From the NCBI GenBank assembly GCA_029855935.1, contig JAGSHN010000032.1:40756-104755 (forward strand): a stretch of DNA of 64,000 nucleotides. Reading direction: 5' to 3'. Position 1 is the first letter of the stretch; every line of letters begins with the position of its first letter. This document shows positions 45,501 to 53,928 of the stretch, piece by piece. Source of the stretch: Candidatus Thorarchaeota archaeon (lineage in GTDB: Archaea > Asgardarchaeota > Thorarchaeia > Thorarchaeales > Thorarchaeaceae). A program made the position numbers and the translations under genes. The notes under the pieces are model-generated. The model ran no database searches. It had not been told where the DNA came from and was given only the letters and a program-made list of their open reading frames with translations.

Positions 45501-46280
45501 ATGGCGGACGGTCTGAGCACGCAGGAAGGTTTCGAGCTGTTTGGTGGAATTAGTGAGACGAAGCAACACGCTATAGGGGTTTTGCTGGCCGCGGTATACG
45601 GCGTTGCCAGTGCCGTACCAATCAGCGCCTTTCTCGGCGCGGTGGGTGTCAGCGGTGCCATCGGCTTCTCGATCTGTATTGCGCCGCTCTTTGGCATCTT
45701 GCTGGGGCCCTCACGAGGCTTTGCCTACGGGCTTGTTGCTGGTATCATACAGCTTATGGTAGCCGTGTTCGTGCCGACAGCGGTCGTGCCTCTCATTGTG
45801 CCGACAATTCCCCTCGGCCCTGCCGTGTCGGGCCTGTTTACCGGTCTTGCACTGCGTCCGCGCACGACCCTGGGAGGGATCTCGTTGCCTGGTCCGCTGC
45901 TGACGGCGGGGTACCTGATGGCCATCATCATCCTCTACGAGATACCGAATGGCCAGGCGTGGTGGTTCCCTGCCGTCTTGATGCTGGCTGTGGTGGTGGC
46001 TCTGGCCCTGCAGGTCACTGGATTCGAGTTCGATCCCGAGTCGTTCGGTCCTCGCCGATATCTGCAGCTCCTGCCTCTGGCCCTGATAGGAACGGCAACG
46101 GATTTCTCCACGATGATGATGGGCGCGGTCTACCTAATGGCAATTCCCGCCCCTACATTTGGCTGGGTGATATTCCCCTTTATGTTGATCGAGAGGACAG
46201 CCGCGACCCTTATCAGCGCCGCAGTCGCAGCAGCCGTTCTGGCGGCGTTCCCCGAAGTGTTCTACTCAGTATCTTCGTGA
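45501..46280 (+). CDS. ECF-type S-component-like membrane protein
   Basis: 259 residues with six or seven hydrophobic segments and small-residue-rich motifs (GASAVPISAFLGAVGVSG-like, LFGILLGPSRGFAYGLVAG) typical of vitamin-transport S components. The N-terminal cytosolic stretch MADGLSTQEGF precedes the first helix. S components bind a vitamin or metal and dock on a shared energising module, which is not in the window. Start ATG 45501. Alternative: a different prokaryotic multipass membrane protein; no substrate motif is clear. Confidence 0.6.
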   Translation: MADGLSTQEGFELFGGISETKQHAIGVLLAAVYGVASAVPISAFLGAVGVSGAIGFSICIAPLFGILLGPSRGFAYGLVAGIIQLMVAVFVPTAVVPLIVPTIPLGPAVSGLFTGLALRPRTTLGGISLPGPLLTAGYLMAIIILYEIPNGQAWWFPAVLMLAVVVALALQVTGFEFDPESFGPRRYLQLLPLALIGTATDFSTMMMGAVYLMAIPAPTFGWVIFPFMLIERTAATLISAAVAAAVLAAFPEVFYSVSS

Positions 46281-46307
46281 TGACAATCGGGTGGCGGTCA
46301 TTGAGGC

Positions 46308-46937
46308 TCACAGGCCGAGGCCACGTGCGGTCTCCGCAATGACTGTCCTGATGGCCCGCATCTCGTCATCAAGTCTCATTGTGGGCAGTGTCGCTGTTCG
46401 CTTCTGTATGGCCTGCTCAGGCAGAGGCGGGACGTGTACAAAACCGATGACCCCGCTAATCTGACCCGTGTGCCGCCAGTGGAGAAGATTGTAGAACAGC
46501 CAGTTGCATCCGTACGTCCCGGCGTGGTAGCTCACCTCTGCAGGAATTCCCATCTCCCTCAGTCTCTGGGCAAGACCCGTCACGTCGAGCATCGAGAAAT
46601 AGGCGGCTGGGCCGTCGGGAATGATGACGTCTGTCTCGGGGAGGTTGCCATAGTTGTCCTCCCGCTGTGTGCTCACTGCGTTGATGGCGATCCGCTCGAG
46701 CGTGATTGCACCCCTGTTCGCCTGTCCGCACGCTATGATGACGGCGGGGGCTGTCTCACCAATTAGCCTTCGGGCCTCGGACAGACAGGATGTGTAGTCC
46801 AGCGGCAGCTGGGCGCCCACAACGGTCAACCCCTCTATTTCTCCACCGTCAAGGGAAAGTGCGACCTCCGCTGAGGGGTTTATCTCGAAGTCATCAAAGG
46901 GCTCGAAACCTGTGACCAACACGTTCTCTAGTGCCAT
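46308..46937 (-). CDS. pcp: Pyroglutamyl-peptidase I
   Basis: 209 residues of the C15 cysteine peptidase family: TGFEPFDDFEINPS at the N-terminus, catalytic Glu in GQANRGAITLERIAIN, catalytic Cys in YHAGTYGCNWLFY and His in VHVPPLPEQ. It removes N-terminal pyroglutamate from peptides in the cytosol. It directly follows the LysE-type exporter gene with a 15-base gap to the preferred ATG (46937, GGTGG upstream), so the two are likely co-transcribed. Confidence 0.93.
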   Translation of the reverse strand: MALENVLVTGFEPFDDFEINPSAEVALSLDGGEIEGLTVVGAQLPLDYTSCLSEARRLIGETAPAVIIACGQANRGAITLERIAINAVSTQREDNYGNLPETDVIIPDGPAAYFSMLDVTGLAQRLREMGIPAEVSYHAGTYGCNWLFYNLLHWRHTGQISGVIGFVHVPPLPEQAIQKRTATLPTMRLDDEMRAIRTVIAETARGLGL

Positions 46938-46952
46938 TGTGACCACCCACAT

Positions 46953-47642
46953 CTATGAAGCGTGGAGCATCGAGACCGCCCCACATATGAAAAGGGCCCC
47001 GAGGACAATCTGAAACACACCGACGCCAACATTCAACCAGTTGATGCCTCCAATGTTGGCGTGCCGTCGCACCCTGTCGGTCCCCAGAGACAGGAATGCT
47101 CCATATATCAGATCGGTCGATATGTGGGTGACGTAGACGAGAATGCCAGCAATGAACAATGCGCCGACTCCAGCCTGTATCCCGACAACGAGCACGGTCA
47201 CGGTAGAGAGGCCGATGGCAAACCACCACAGTATGAAGTACGGCGACAGAATGCTGACCAGAGCGCCTTGGGTGATGGCAGCAAGAAGACTCACACGGCT
47301 CCGAGACACGGGGTCCGACATCTCATCGTCAGGCGAGATGCGATAGTCGCGGAGAGCTAGTAGTCCGAACAGCACCACGACCGATCCCCCAAAGAGCAAG
47401 ATCATCGCGACCGTCTGGTCTGTCAGCGCAATTGTCTGGAGGCTCACAACAATGGCCGCCACTATCACTAGTTCCACGATGGCGTGACCAACCATCGGCA
47501 GCATGCCAAAGGCCCTCCCGCCAGTCGTGGCATTCTGGATGACGGCAGCTGAAAGTGGTCCAGGCGCGAGCGCCCCCGTGAGCGAGAGGAGGAACCATGC
47601 CACCAGCGCCTCTACAACCGTCACGTCGGTGTCACTCTCCAT
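46953..47642 (-). CDS. LysE-type amino acid exporter
   Basis: 229 residues with six membrane helices and the family N-terminal GALAPGPLSAAVIQNATTGGRAFG. LysE/RhtB proteins export amino acids or other small metabolites. It is the first gene of a two-gene unit with pyroglutamyl-peptidase, which frees amino acids from peptides; the pair may adjust the amino acid pool. Substrate not known. Confidence 0.8.
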   Translation of the reverse strand: MESDTDVTVVEALVAWFLLSLTGALAPGPLSAAVIQNATTGGRAFGMLPMVGHAIVELVIVAAIVVSLQTIALTDQTVAMILLFGGSVVVLFGLLALRDYRISPDDEMSDPVSRSRVSLLAAITQGALVSILSPYFILWWFAIGLSTVTVLVVGIQAGVGALFIAGILVYVTHISTDLIYGAFLSLGTDRVRRHANIGGINWLNVGVGVFQIVLGALFICGAVSMLHAS

Positions 47643-47837
47643 AGACCGGAATGGCTCACGGGCTTTTCAGTGTATATATAGAATGGACACATACGATGCC
47701 GTCTGCCTGTTGGCGAATGGGCAGGACAATGCAGTCACCTATTCTTCCACAGTGAGGCCAGCCTCCGTGCTGAGATACGAAAGATTCATTTTGAGTCGTG
47801 TAGGCGGTTTAACAACACTATTCTTGGAGAAGAGGAA

Positions 47838-48527
47838 ATGAAGTACGCTATCAATGCAATTCTTGCGCTTGCAATCATCGCGATGTTCATGGTTTCTCCG
47901 GTCGCCGCCGCTACCTCACAGGGTCTTGAGTGGGGCATCCACACTGGCGACAGGTTTGATTTCACCCTCAGGTCGAGTGAAACTGGCTTGAACGAACAGA
48001 TCTACTTGAACATCACGTCGATGCCGGCGACTGCAATCCCCGACCCCTTGACATCATGGGGTAGTATACCAGACCCCGATGTCGGCGCGTACTGGGCGAA
48101 CGGCACATCGATGGGGCTCTATATCCTTGTCTTCCTTGGCCTGCTGTCAACGGGAGGAAAGATTGCCGTACCTGTGGGCAATTTCTCCCTACTCACGAAT
48201 CTCCTTGCGCCAGAGCTCATAGGGGAGGACTTCATCAACGATGCCAGTGTATGGGGTGTCGAGCTGGTGCATGAGCTCAACTCCACGCACGAGGGACACA
48301 TCCGTGTGACGTACTCAAAGTCAGACGGCTTCCTTGCTGAGTACATTCTAACCATGGTCGTTTCGGCCACGGACGAGGTCGTACAGGAGCTGTCCGCCAG
48401 GAGAAACAACCTTGGCGGTGGTATTGGAATCGACCAGCTAGTCCAGCTTGCAAAGGACAATGCCCTGTACATCGGTGCTGCAGTCGTCGTTCTGGTGATC
48501 CTCGGCGTTGTCTGCAAGAGGCGATAG
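47838..48527 (+). CDS. Secreted membrane-anchored protein
   Basis: 229 residues: a Sec signal peptide (MKYAINAILALAIIAMF, then cleavage near AAA), an extracellular domain with several Asn-x-Ser/Thr sites, and a C-terminal membrane helix ending in CKRR. No enzyme motif. Such small surface proteins abound in Asgard archaea; function unknown. Promoter GTTTAAC near 47809 and GAAGAGG before the ATG; a hairpin with T-run follows the stop. Confidence 0.75.
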   Translation: MKYAINAILALAIIAMFMVSPVAAATSQGLEWGIHTGDRFDFTLRSSETGLNEQIYLNITSMPATAIPDPLTSWGSIPDPDVGAYWANGTSMGLYILVFLGLLSTGGKIAVPVGNFSLLTNLLAPELIGEDFINDASVWGVELVHELNSTHEGHIRVTYSKSDGFLAEYILTMVVSATDEVVQELSARRNNLGGGIGIDQLVQLAKDNALYIGAAVVVLVILGVVCKRR

Positions 48528-48537
48528 TGGAATGTGA

Positions 48538-48567
48538 CGGGGCTAGAGGCCCCGCCCCTCTCTTTTT
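48538..48567. terminator. Hairpin with T-rich tract
   Basis: Stem CGGGGC (48538-48543) / GCCCCG (48549-48554) with a 5-base loop, followed by CCCTCTCTTTTTCTCC. It sits between two convergent genes and can act for the plus-strand gene. Confidence 0.65.
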
Positions 48568-48657
48568 CTCCTCCTGCTGTGCTCTACCAGCGAGGACTCC
48601 GGACGAAACTGGATATGGGGCCGTGTAGCCAGTGCGAAACGGCAGTTCTGGCTGGAC

Positions 48658-50589
48658 TCACTCCCGATGGTTCTTCCGAAGGTGCGCAATAGTTGCTGCT
48701 GTGAACCCTGCAGCGACGGCTGCGGCGACGACTGTGACGCCGAGCGATATCGGGCGGAGGCCGAGTATTCTCCCAATGCCATAAAGACCTGTGGTGTCAC
48801 TGTCATTGACTGGCGGACTGGTGATCGTTGTGTCTGGAGTTCCGGGTGTTGATGGACTCTGAGGGGAGTGGACGATGTTGAAGGGATGTTCTCTGTTTAT
48901 AACGAGCTGGAGGTTGCTGTGCTCATCCCACGCGGAGATGGAGAAAGGACCCGATGTGACAACGGATTCGACGGACTGGTCGAACCGCCAGTGAACTAGC
49001 TGGTCGGTGGTCCAGTTGGAGATTATGTGAGCAGGTAGAACGGGGAGCGTGCCAACACGAAGGAGGTTCCAGTATGACTCGTCCTTGAACTCGATGACGA
49101 TTGACCTCCTGTCGTCTGTGGTGACCTGGGCCACATTCTGGACACACCGATGGAGCCACAGACCTGAGGCCATCCTGAGAGAGTCAATCGTCTGTTTGAC
49201 ATCATACGATGTCACTGGCATTCCATCACTCCAAGTAAAGCCTTGTCTTAGAGTGAAACGGATCTGCATCCTCCCCTCTGGGACGTTGGGGTCGTCGTGG
49301 TGGGTATCGATCTGAAAGGTCCGGGCAAGCCACATATCCGGTTCTCCGGAGGGCCTTCTGCGCAGGAGACTGTCGTAGGCGAGAGAGAGTATGGTCCTGC
49401 GCAGGTCGTGTGCCAGTGCAGATACCTCGATGAGAATCACTGTGCCAGGAAGAACAGTCCTGCCTGCTCGGAATGTCCCCCCGACAGGGCCCCCCTGCTC
49501 CTGTTTTAGGCGCACCAGATATGGTGTCCACCAGCTGAAGAAGCCATCTTCGATCGTGAACACGGGGTCCTCTAGTTTCTCACTGTTCCATAGTTGATAA
49601 CGATACTCCTGGCAGATCGGTATGAAGGGGCATTGCTCAGCGACTATTCTCTGCATCTCGATTGCAGCATCGTAGACTTCGGAATAGCTTGAGGCGTGGA
49701 GGAACTGGTTTCGATAGAAGTCGAACGTGTTGTTCCTGAACTTTGGGAGATTGACATATGGTCGGTCTGCATTGCCCGACCAGAACTCGTCTGCCATCCA
49801 GATAATGTCATTGAACCGCGGATAGAGCACGTGCAGAAAGAAGAAATAGCGTTTCTCGCGCTCGATGCTGAGTAGCTCGCTAACGCTCCACTCATCGTAG
49901 ACTATGAGCTGGCTCTGTATTCCAATGTCTTCCAGAGTCGACACTATTGTCTGGCCCGCGGCCCGGGCCTGCGGCGAGTCGTGTGTCACAACTGGGAGGA
50001 TCCCGAACTCGACACTCGCCCGACCCAGTGGTCCCGGGCCTTCCAAGTAGCTGTCATTATCGGAGTCAAAGAATCCCGCATTCGCAAGAACCTGTCGGGC
50101 CTTTGTGACGAGTCCGTAGCGGTACATCGGACCTATGACCTTCTCGGCTGTGAAGGGGTCTGTTGGAGGGATGCAGGCCTCAAGAGTTCTGCCGGAGTTG
50201 TTCATCGCATCACGGAGAATCGCAACCTTGTCGATTGCGAAGGCAACGGCCCTCCGGAATTGCGTAATATTAAGGGGATATCTCTCAGTGTTCAGTGATA
50301 GGGACCAGTACCAATCGCAGGGGATCATCACAGTGCGAACAGACTGTGTAGTATTGATCTGTGACAGGCGGTCGTATCGGACCGGGTCAAGTGCCATATC
50401 GATGTCGCCATTCTGCAGGGCCACGAGTTCCTCGTCGGTATTGGACAGCCCGACATAGTCGATTCTGTCTACGTAGCCCCCATACGGTGGAGTGGAGGCC
50501 ATAGTCTTCTTGGCGACTATCTGTGGAGATACTGCTGCGAGCAGGACTAGACTGATTGCGATGATGCCCACGCCACGCCTTACCAACAA
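48658..50589 (-). CDS. Oligopeptide-binding-type protein with apparently permuted halves
   Basis: 643 residues with an N-terminal signal segment and a C-terminal membrane helix before KNHRE, so it is outside the cell. It belongs to the SBP_bac_5 group, but the halves are in the wrong order: residues 38-380 carry features of the C-terminal half (ALQNGDIDMALDPVRY, SLNTERYPLNITQFRRAVAFAIDK, RIVAEQCPFIPI), and 385-600 carry those of the N-terminal half (ILSLAYDSLLRRRPSG, RFTLRQGFTWSDGMPVTSYDVKQTI, GTLPVLPAHIISNW). This looks like a circular permutation. No permease or ATPase lies nearby. It probably binds a peptide or oligosaccharide on the surface. Confidence 0.75.
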   Translation of the reverse strand: MLVRRGVGIIAISLVLLAAVSPQIVAKKTMASTPPYGGYVDRIDYVGLSNTDEELVALQNGDIDMALDPVRYDRLSQINTTQSVRTVMIPCDWYWSLSLNTERYPLNITQFRRAVAFAIDKVAILRDAMNNSGRTLEACIPPTDPFTAEKVIGPMYRYGLVTKARQVLANAGFFDSDNDSYLEGPGPLGRASVEFGILPVVTHDSPQARAAGQTIVSTLEDIGIQSQLIVYDEWSVSELLSIEREKRYFFFLHVLYPRFNDIIWMADEFWSGNADRPYVNLPKFRNNTFDFYRNQFLHASSYSEVYDAAIEMQRIVAEQCPFIPICQEYRYQLWNSEKLEDPVFTIEDGFFSWWTPYLVRLKQEQGGPVGGTFRAGRTVLPGTVILIEVSALAHDLRRTILSLAYDSLLRRRPSGEPDMWLARTFQIDTHHDDPNVPEGRMQIRFTLRQGFTWSDGMPVTSYDVKQTIDSLRMASGLWLHRCVQNVAQVTTDDRRSIVIEFKDESYWNLLRVGTLPVLPAHIISNWTTDQLVHWRFDQSVESVVTSGPFSISAWDEHSNLQLVINREHPFNIVHSPQSPSTPGTPDTTITSPPVNDSDTTGLYGIGRILGLRPISLGVTVVAAAVAAGFTAATIAHLRKNHRE

Positions 50590-50829
50590 GTCCTCACTTC
50601 CAGACGTCCCGATATTTCTGTCAATACGAACAGGATATCAGGTATAAGCTATCTTGTTGACGTAGCAACACATTGGCGCCAACCTACCAGTCTATTTGGT
50701 GATGGCCGTTGCAGTTGGGCCTCCCTCTTCTCCGCGGGAGAGGCCGTTTTCGGGCCGTGGCTGCTGCGACCCAATAGGCTTAATAGACTGGGGGCATCAG
50801 CGGTCGAGGACCTAGGGAGCGGTTCATCT

Positions 50830-52044
50830 GTGAAAGTTGTACAGATAGCACTGCCCTTCGACAAGACGGCGCCTATATACAACTTCCTCGTCGAGGCTCT
50901 GGACATCGATATGATTCACAAGATCGATGTCGGAGAGGCGCACCTCCTGACCTTCAGAGTCCCGGATGCCAAGGTGGCAGACCTTGTCGAGGCGCTGAAG
51001 AGTCACGGGGTTGGCGTTGACTACGGCTATGTTGACATCCTTGACACCAAGGTGTCGTTGCCAGGCGATGTATCAGAGAGCAAGTCAGAGGAGAAGATAC
51101 AGCGCGAGGCGATGCTAGCGGTCGAGGAGATTTACGTCAATGTCGAGCGTCAGGCCTCTCTCAGCTTCGACTTCATCGCATTCTGCATACTGGCTGCACT
51201 GATGGCGGGCGTGGGACTGATCCAGAACAACGTCACGGTCATAGTTGCCTCCATGCTCCTATCGCCGCTGATGGGGCCGATGCTGGGCGTTGCACTCGGA
51301 TACGTTGTCGGTGACAGGGCCCTCTTCATCAAGGGAACAAGGAACGAGCTGATAGCGCTCGGAGTGTCATTCGCTGTCGGTGCCATTATGGCCGCGGTAA
51401 TGCCGCTACTCTATCCGGGGACTCCGTCACTGGTGGACATCATCGAGTCGCAGTGGAATGGCGGTCCTGTGGTGCTCACCGAGATTACAAGGAGGGGCGG
51501 CTTTTCCACGTTGGACGTTGGCGTGGCGATATTCTCGGGTGCTGCAGTCGCAGTATCGGTGACAAGAGGCGATATGTCCTCCCTCGTTGGTGTCGCGATA
51601 TCTGCTGCTCTGATGCCTCCTGCTGTTAATGTTGGTATGATGCTTGCTCTCGGGCTGCTGAACAGTTCGGCCGCCTGCATGGAGATTGGCATCGGATCAT
51701 TGATGCTCCTTGTGATGAACATAGTGATCATTGATATCGCCGCCATTGTGATGTTCAGGATAAAGAAGCTCGGTGTGATAGCCGACAAGTCCGCTAGATG
51801 GGTGGCCGTAGCGCACCTGAAGAAACAGGGGATGGGCGCTCTCTACCACACGTACACTCAGCCAAAGCGTGAGGGCCCTGTTCCGACACCCGCGCCGGCT
51901 GCGCCAGTCCCTGAGCCTGAGCCTATCAGGCCTCCACCTCCCGAATCAGGGGGACCTGACGTGGAGACCGTGGCGCCGACAGAGGAGGAGAGCGCACCTA
52001 CGGACACCGCTGGCGAGAACGAGACAGGTGGAGAGTCCGCATAG
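50830..52044 (+). CDS. DUF389 (TIGR00341) membrane protein
   Basis: 404 residues from a GTG start. An N-terminal soluble domain (1-90, MKVVQIALPFDKTAPI) is followed by six to seven membrane helices with the family signature VASMLLSPLMGPMLG and SAALMPPAVNVGMM, then a Pro/Glu-rich disordered tail of about 75 residues. The family function is not settled; transport of a small anion has been proposed. It stands alone with a GCTTAATAG box near 50778. Confidence 0.85.
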   Translation: MKVVQIALPFDKTAPIYNFLVEALDIDMIHKIDVGEAHLLTFRVPDAKVADLVEALKSHGVGVDYGYVDILDTKVSLPGDVSESKSEEKIQREAMLAVEEIYVNVERQASLSFDFIAFCILAALMAGVGLIQNNVTVIVASMLLSPLMGPMLGVALGYVVGDRALFIKGTRNELIALGVSFAVGAIMAAVMPLLYPGTPSLVDIIESQWNGGPVVLTEITRRGGFSTLDVGVAIFSGAAVAVSVTRGDMSSLVGVAISAALMPPAVNVGMMLALGLLNSSAACMEIGIGSLMLLVMNIVIIDIAAIVMFRIKKLGVIADKSARWVAVAHLKKQGMGALYHTYTQPKREGPVPTPAPAAPVPEPEPIRPPPPESGGPDVETVAPTEEESAPTDTAGENETGGESA

Positions 52045-52203
52045 CGACGCCGAGACAGTGCAGTTCTCACCGTAAGCCGTAGTCTCCGAGCGGCAACGCC
52101 GTAGTGCTCTCTATACGGGAGGTAATACTAGGATACATAGCGTGACGCCCTACAGTCAAAGTGCGGGTTAACTCGCTAACCAGTTTCAGTCGGAGGCTGC
52201 GAG

Positions 52204-52578
52204 ATGGCTCCAGTCAAGGGCACCAAGAACAAGCTGTTCAAGGGTCTGACCGAGCACGATATTCTCGTCTGGGAGGAGGAGAAGATGCGCTACCAGCGTC
52301 GTGTGGGCCACAAGGTGACGGACCTGGAGTTTCTCCGCTATCTTCTGATGACGGCATCGCGTCCGGTCGTGACCGGAAAGGACGGTGTCGTGTCAGGTTA
52401 CCTGACAGGAACGGGGCCCATCTACGAGAAGACAGACACACTGCTTGAGAAGTACAGGTCAGCAAGACTCTCCCAGACGGTACGCGGGGGGACAACGCAG
52501 CCCAGCACCCACGTACATATGGATCTGACTTCCGAGACCACTCCTACCGACCAGGTCGCAGGGACGCGACACATCTAA
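52204..52578 (+). CDS. Hypothetical basic protein
   Basis: 124 residues. A compact basic first half (KGTKNKLFKGLTEHDILVWEEEKMRYQRRVGHKVTDLEFLRYLL) looks helical; the second half is low in hydrophobics and ends in a Thr-rich tail. No family recognised. It is followed 27 bases later by the saccharopine-dehydrogenase-like gene, which has its own promoter, so co-transcription is uncertain. Confidence 0.55.
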   Translation: MAPVKGTKNKLFKGLTEHDILVWEEEKMRYQRRVGHKVTDLEFLRYLLMTASRPVVTGKDGVVSGYLTGTGPIYEKTDTLLEKYRSARLSQTVRGGTTQPSTHVHMDLTSETTPTDQVAGTRHI

Positions 52579-52605
52579 ATGCTCGAACTAGTCTTCTAGA
52601 AAGAT

Positions 52606-53820
52606 ATGTCACGAGTCACGGTCCTTGGTGGAGCCGGAACAGTCGGAGCGGTGGCCGTGCGGACCCTGCTCTCGTCAGGCGAATTCTCTGAGGTGGTAAT
52701 CGCCGACCTGAATATGCCACTTGCTAATCAGCGACTCAAGGAGATGGCGGATGACAGGCTCTCAGCCGTGAAGGTCGACGCCTCTGATGTCGAGTCTGTC
52801 AAGCGGGTCATCAAGGACTCAGAGGTCGTTGTCAATTGCGCCGGACCGTTCTATAGGCTCGGTCCGAGCGTTCTTAGGGCGGTGATCTCCGCTGGTGTGA
52901 ACAGCGTTGACGTCTGTGATGACTTCGATGCGACGCGCCTTCTGCTGAAGATGGACGAGGATGCCAAGAAGGCTGGCATAACTGCTCTGACGGGAATGGG
53001 CAGCTCGCCGGGCATAGCAAACCTGATTGCGAAGCTCTGTGCTGACCAGATGCTCGACGAGGTCGAGTCGATCGACATCCTGCACGCGCACGGCGGCGAG
53101 CCCAGAGAGGGCCCGGCGGTCGTTGCGCACAGGATACACAGTATGCTCGCAGACATTCCTATGTACCTCGATGGCAAGTTCACCACGGTCAGGTACTTCG
53201 AGGAGAGCGGTAGGGCTCTGGAGGAGGATGTCGACTTTCCCAAGCTCGGTACGTTCAGGTGCTATCCGTATCCCCATCCTGAGACCATCACCCTTCCCCG
53301 CTACATCAAGTGCAAGAGAGTGACCAACCTTGGCTGTGTGCTACCCACTGAGTACTACGACCTCATCCGCAACATTGTCCGGCTTGGGATAGTGGGCGAT
53401 GAACCGATTGACGTGAAGGGCGTGAAGGTGGCGCCGCTCGACTTTGCTATAGCCTACATCCTTCACGAGCGCGAGAGAATACTTCGGGAAACGAACTTTG
53501 GTACCCAGCGTGGTTGTCTCAAGATCACAATCAAGGGCAAGCTCGACGGCAAGCCGCACAGGTTCGACTTCTCGCTTGTTTCCGTCGGTCAGTCAATGGG
53601 CGAGGGGACGGGCATTCCTGCAGCCATAGGTGCGATACTGATGCACAAGGGCAAGATAACAGAGAAAGGAGTGTTGCCTCCCGAGGGCTGCGTCAATCCG
53701 TTCGAGTTCCTCCTTGAGATGCAGAGACATCTGGGTCTGGACAGCCTCAGCTCCGAGGAGTCGCCACTGATCATTGAGTCGACCGACAGCGAGGGCAATA
53801 CTGAGCGCGTCACGCTGTGA
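52606..53820 (+). CDS. Saccharopine dehydrogenase-like NAD(P) enzyme
   Basis: 404 residues. N-terminal Rossmann fold RVTVLGGAGTVGAVAVRTLL with VINCAGPF-like (EVVVNCAGPFYRLG), then the alpha/beta catalytic domain with HGGEPREGPAV and GMGSSPGIANL. It matches the archaeal LYS9-like group that reduces or condenses amino acid conjugates; some act in carboxynorspermidine or lysine metabolism. A TATA-like CTAAATG about 30 bases before the ATG suggests a leaderless message. Substrate unknown. Confidence 0.8.
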   Translation: MSRVTVLGGAGTVGAVAVRTLLSSGEFSEVVIADLNMPLANQRLKEMADDRLSAVKVDASDVESVKRVIKDSEVVVNCAGPFYRLGPSVLRAVISAGVNSVDVCDDFDATRLLLKMDEDAKKAGITALTGMGSSPGIANLIAKLCADQMLDEVESIDILHAHGGEPREGPAVVAHRIHSMLADIPMYLDGKFTTVRYFEESGRALEEDVDFPKLGTFRCYPYPHPETITLPRYIKCKRVTNLGCVLPTEYYDLIRNIVRLGIVGDEPIDVKGVKVAPLDFAIAYILHERERILRETNFGTQRGCLKITIKGKLDGKPHRFDFSLVSVGQSMGEGTGIPAAIGAILMHKGKITEKGVLPPEGCVNPFEFLLEMQRHLGLDSLSSEESPLIIESTDSEGNTERVTL

Positions 53821-53928
53821 GACCTCCAGAATACCGGTCCTTGGCCTCCAGAGCATCAGGTTGGCCAAAAGCTATTTTGGAGACCTACACGACTAGATAC
53901 GTTCCTCAATGTTGTGGGAGTGTGCGCA

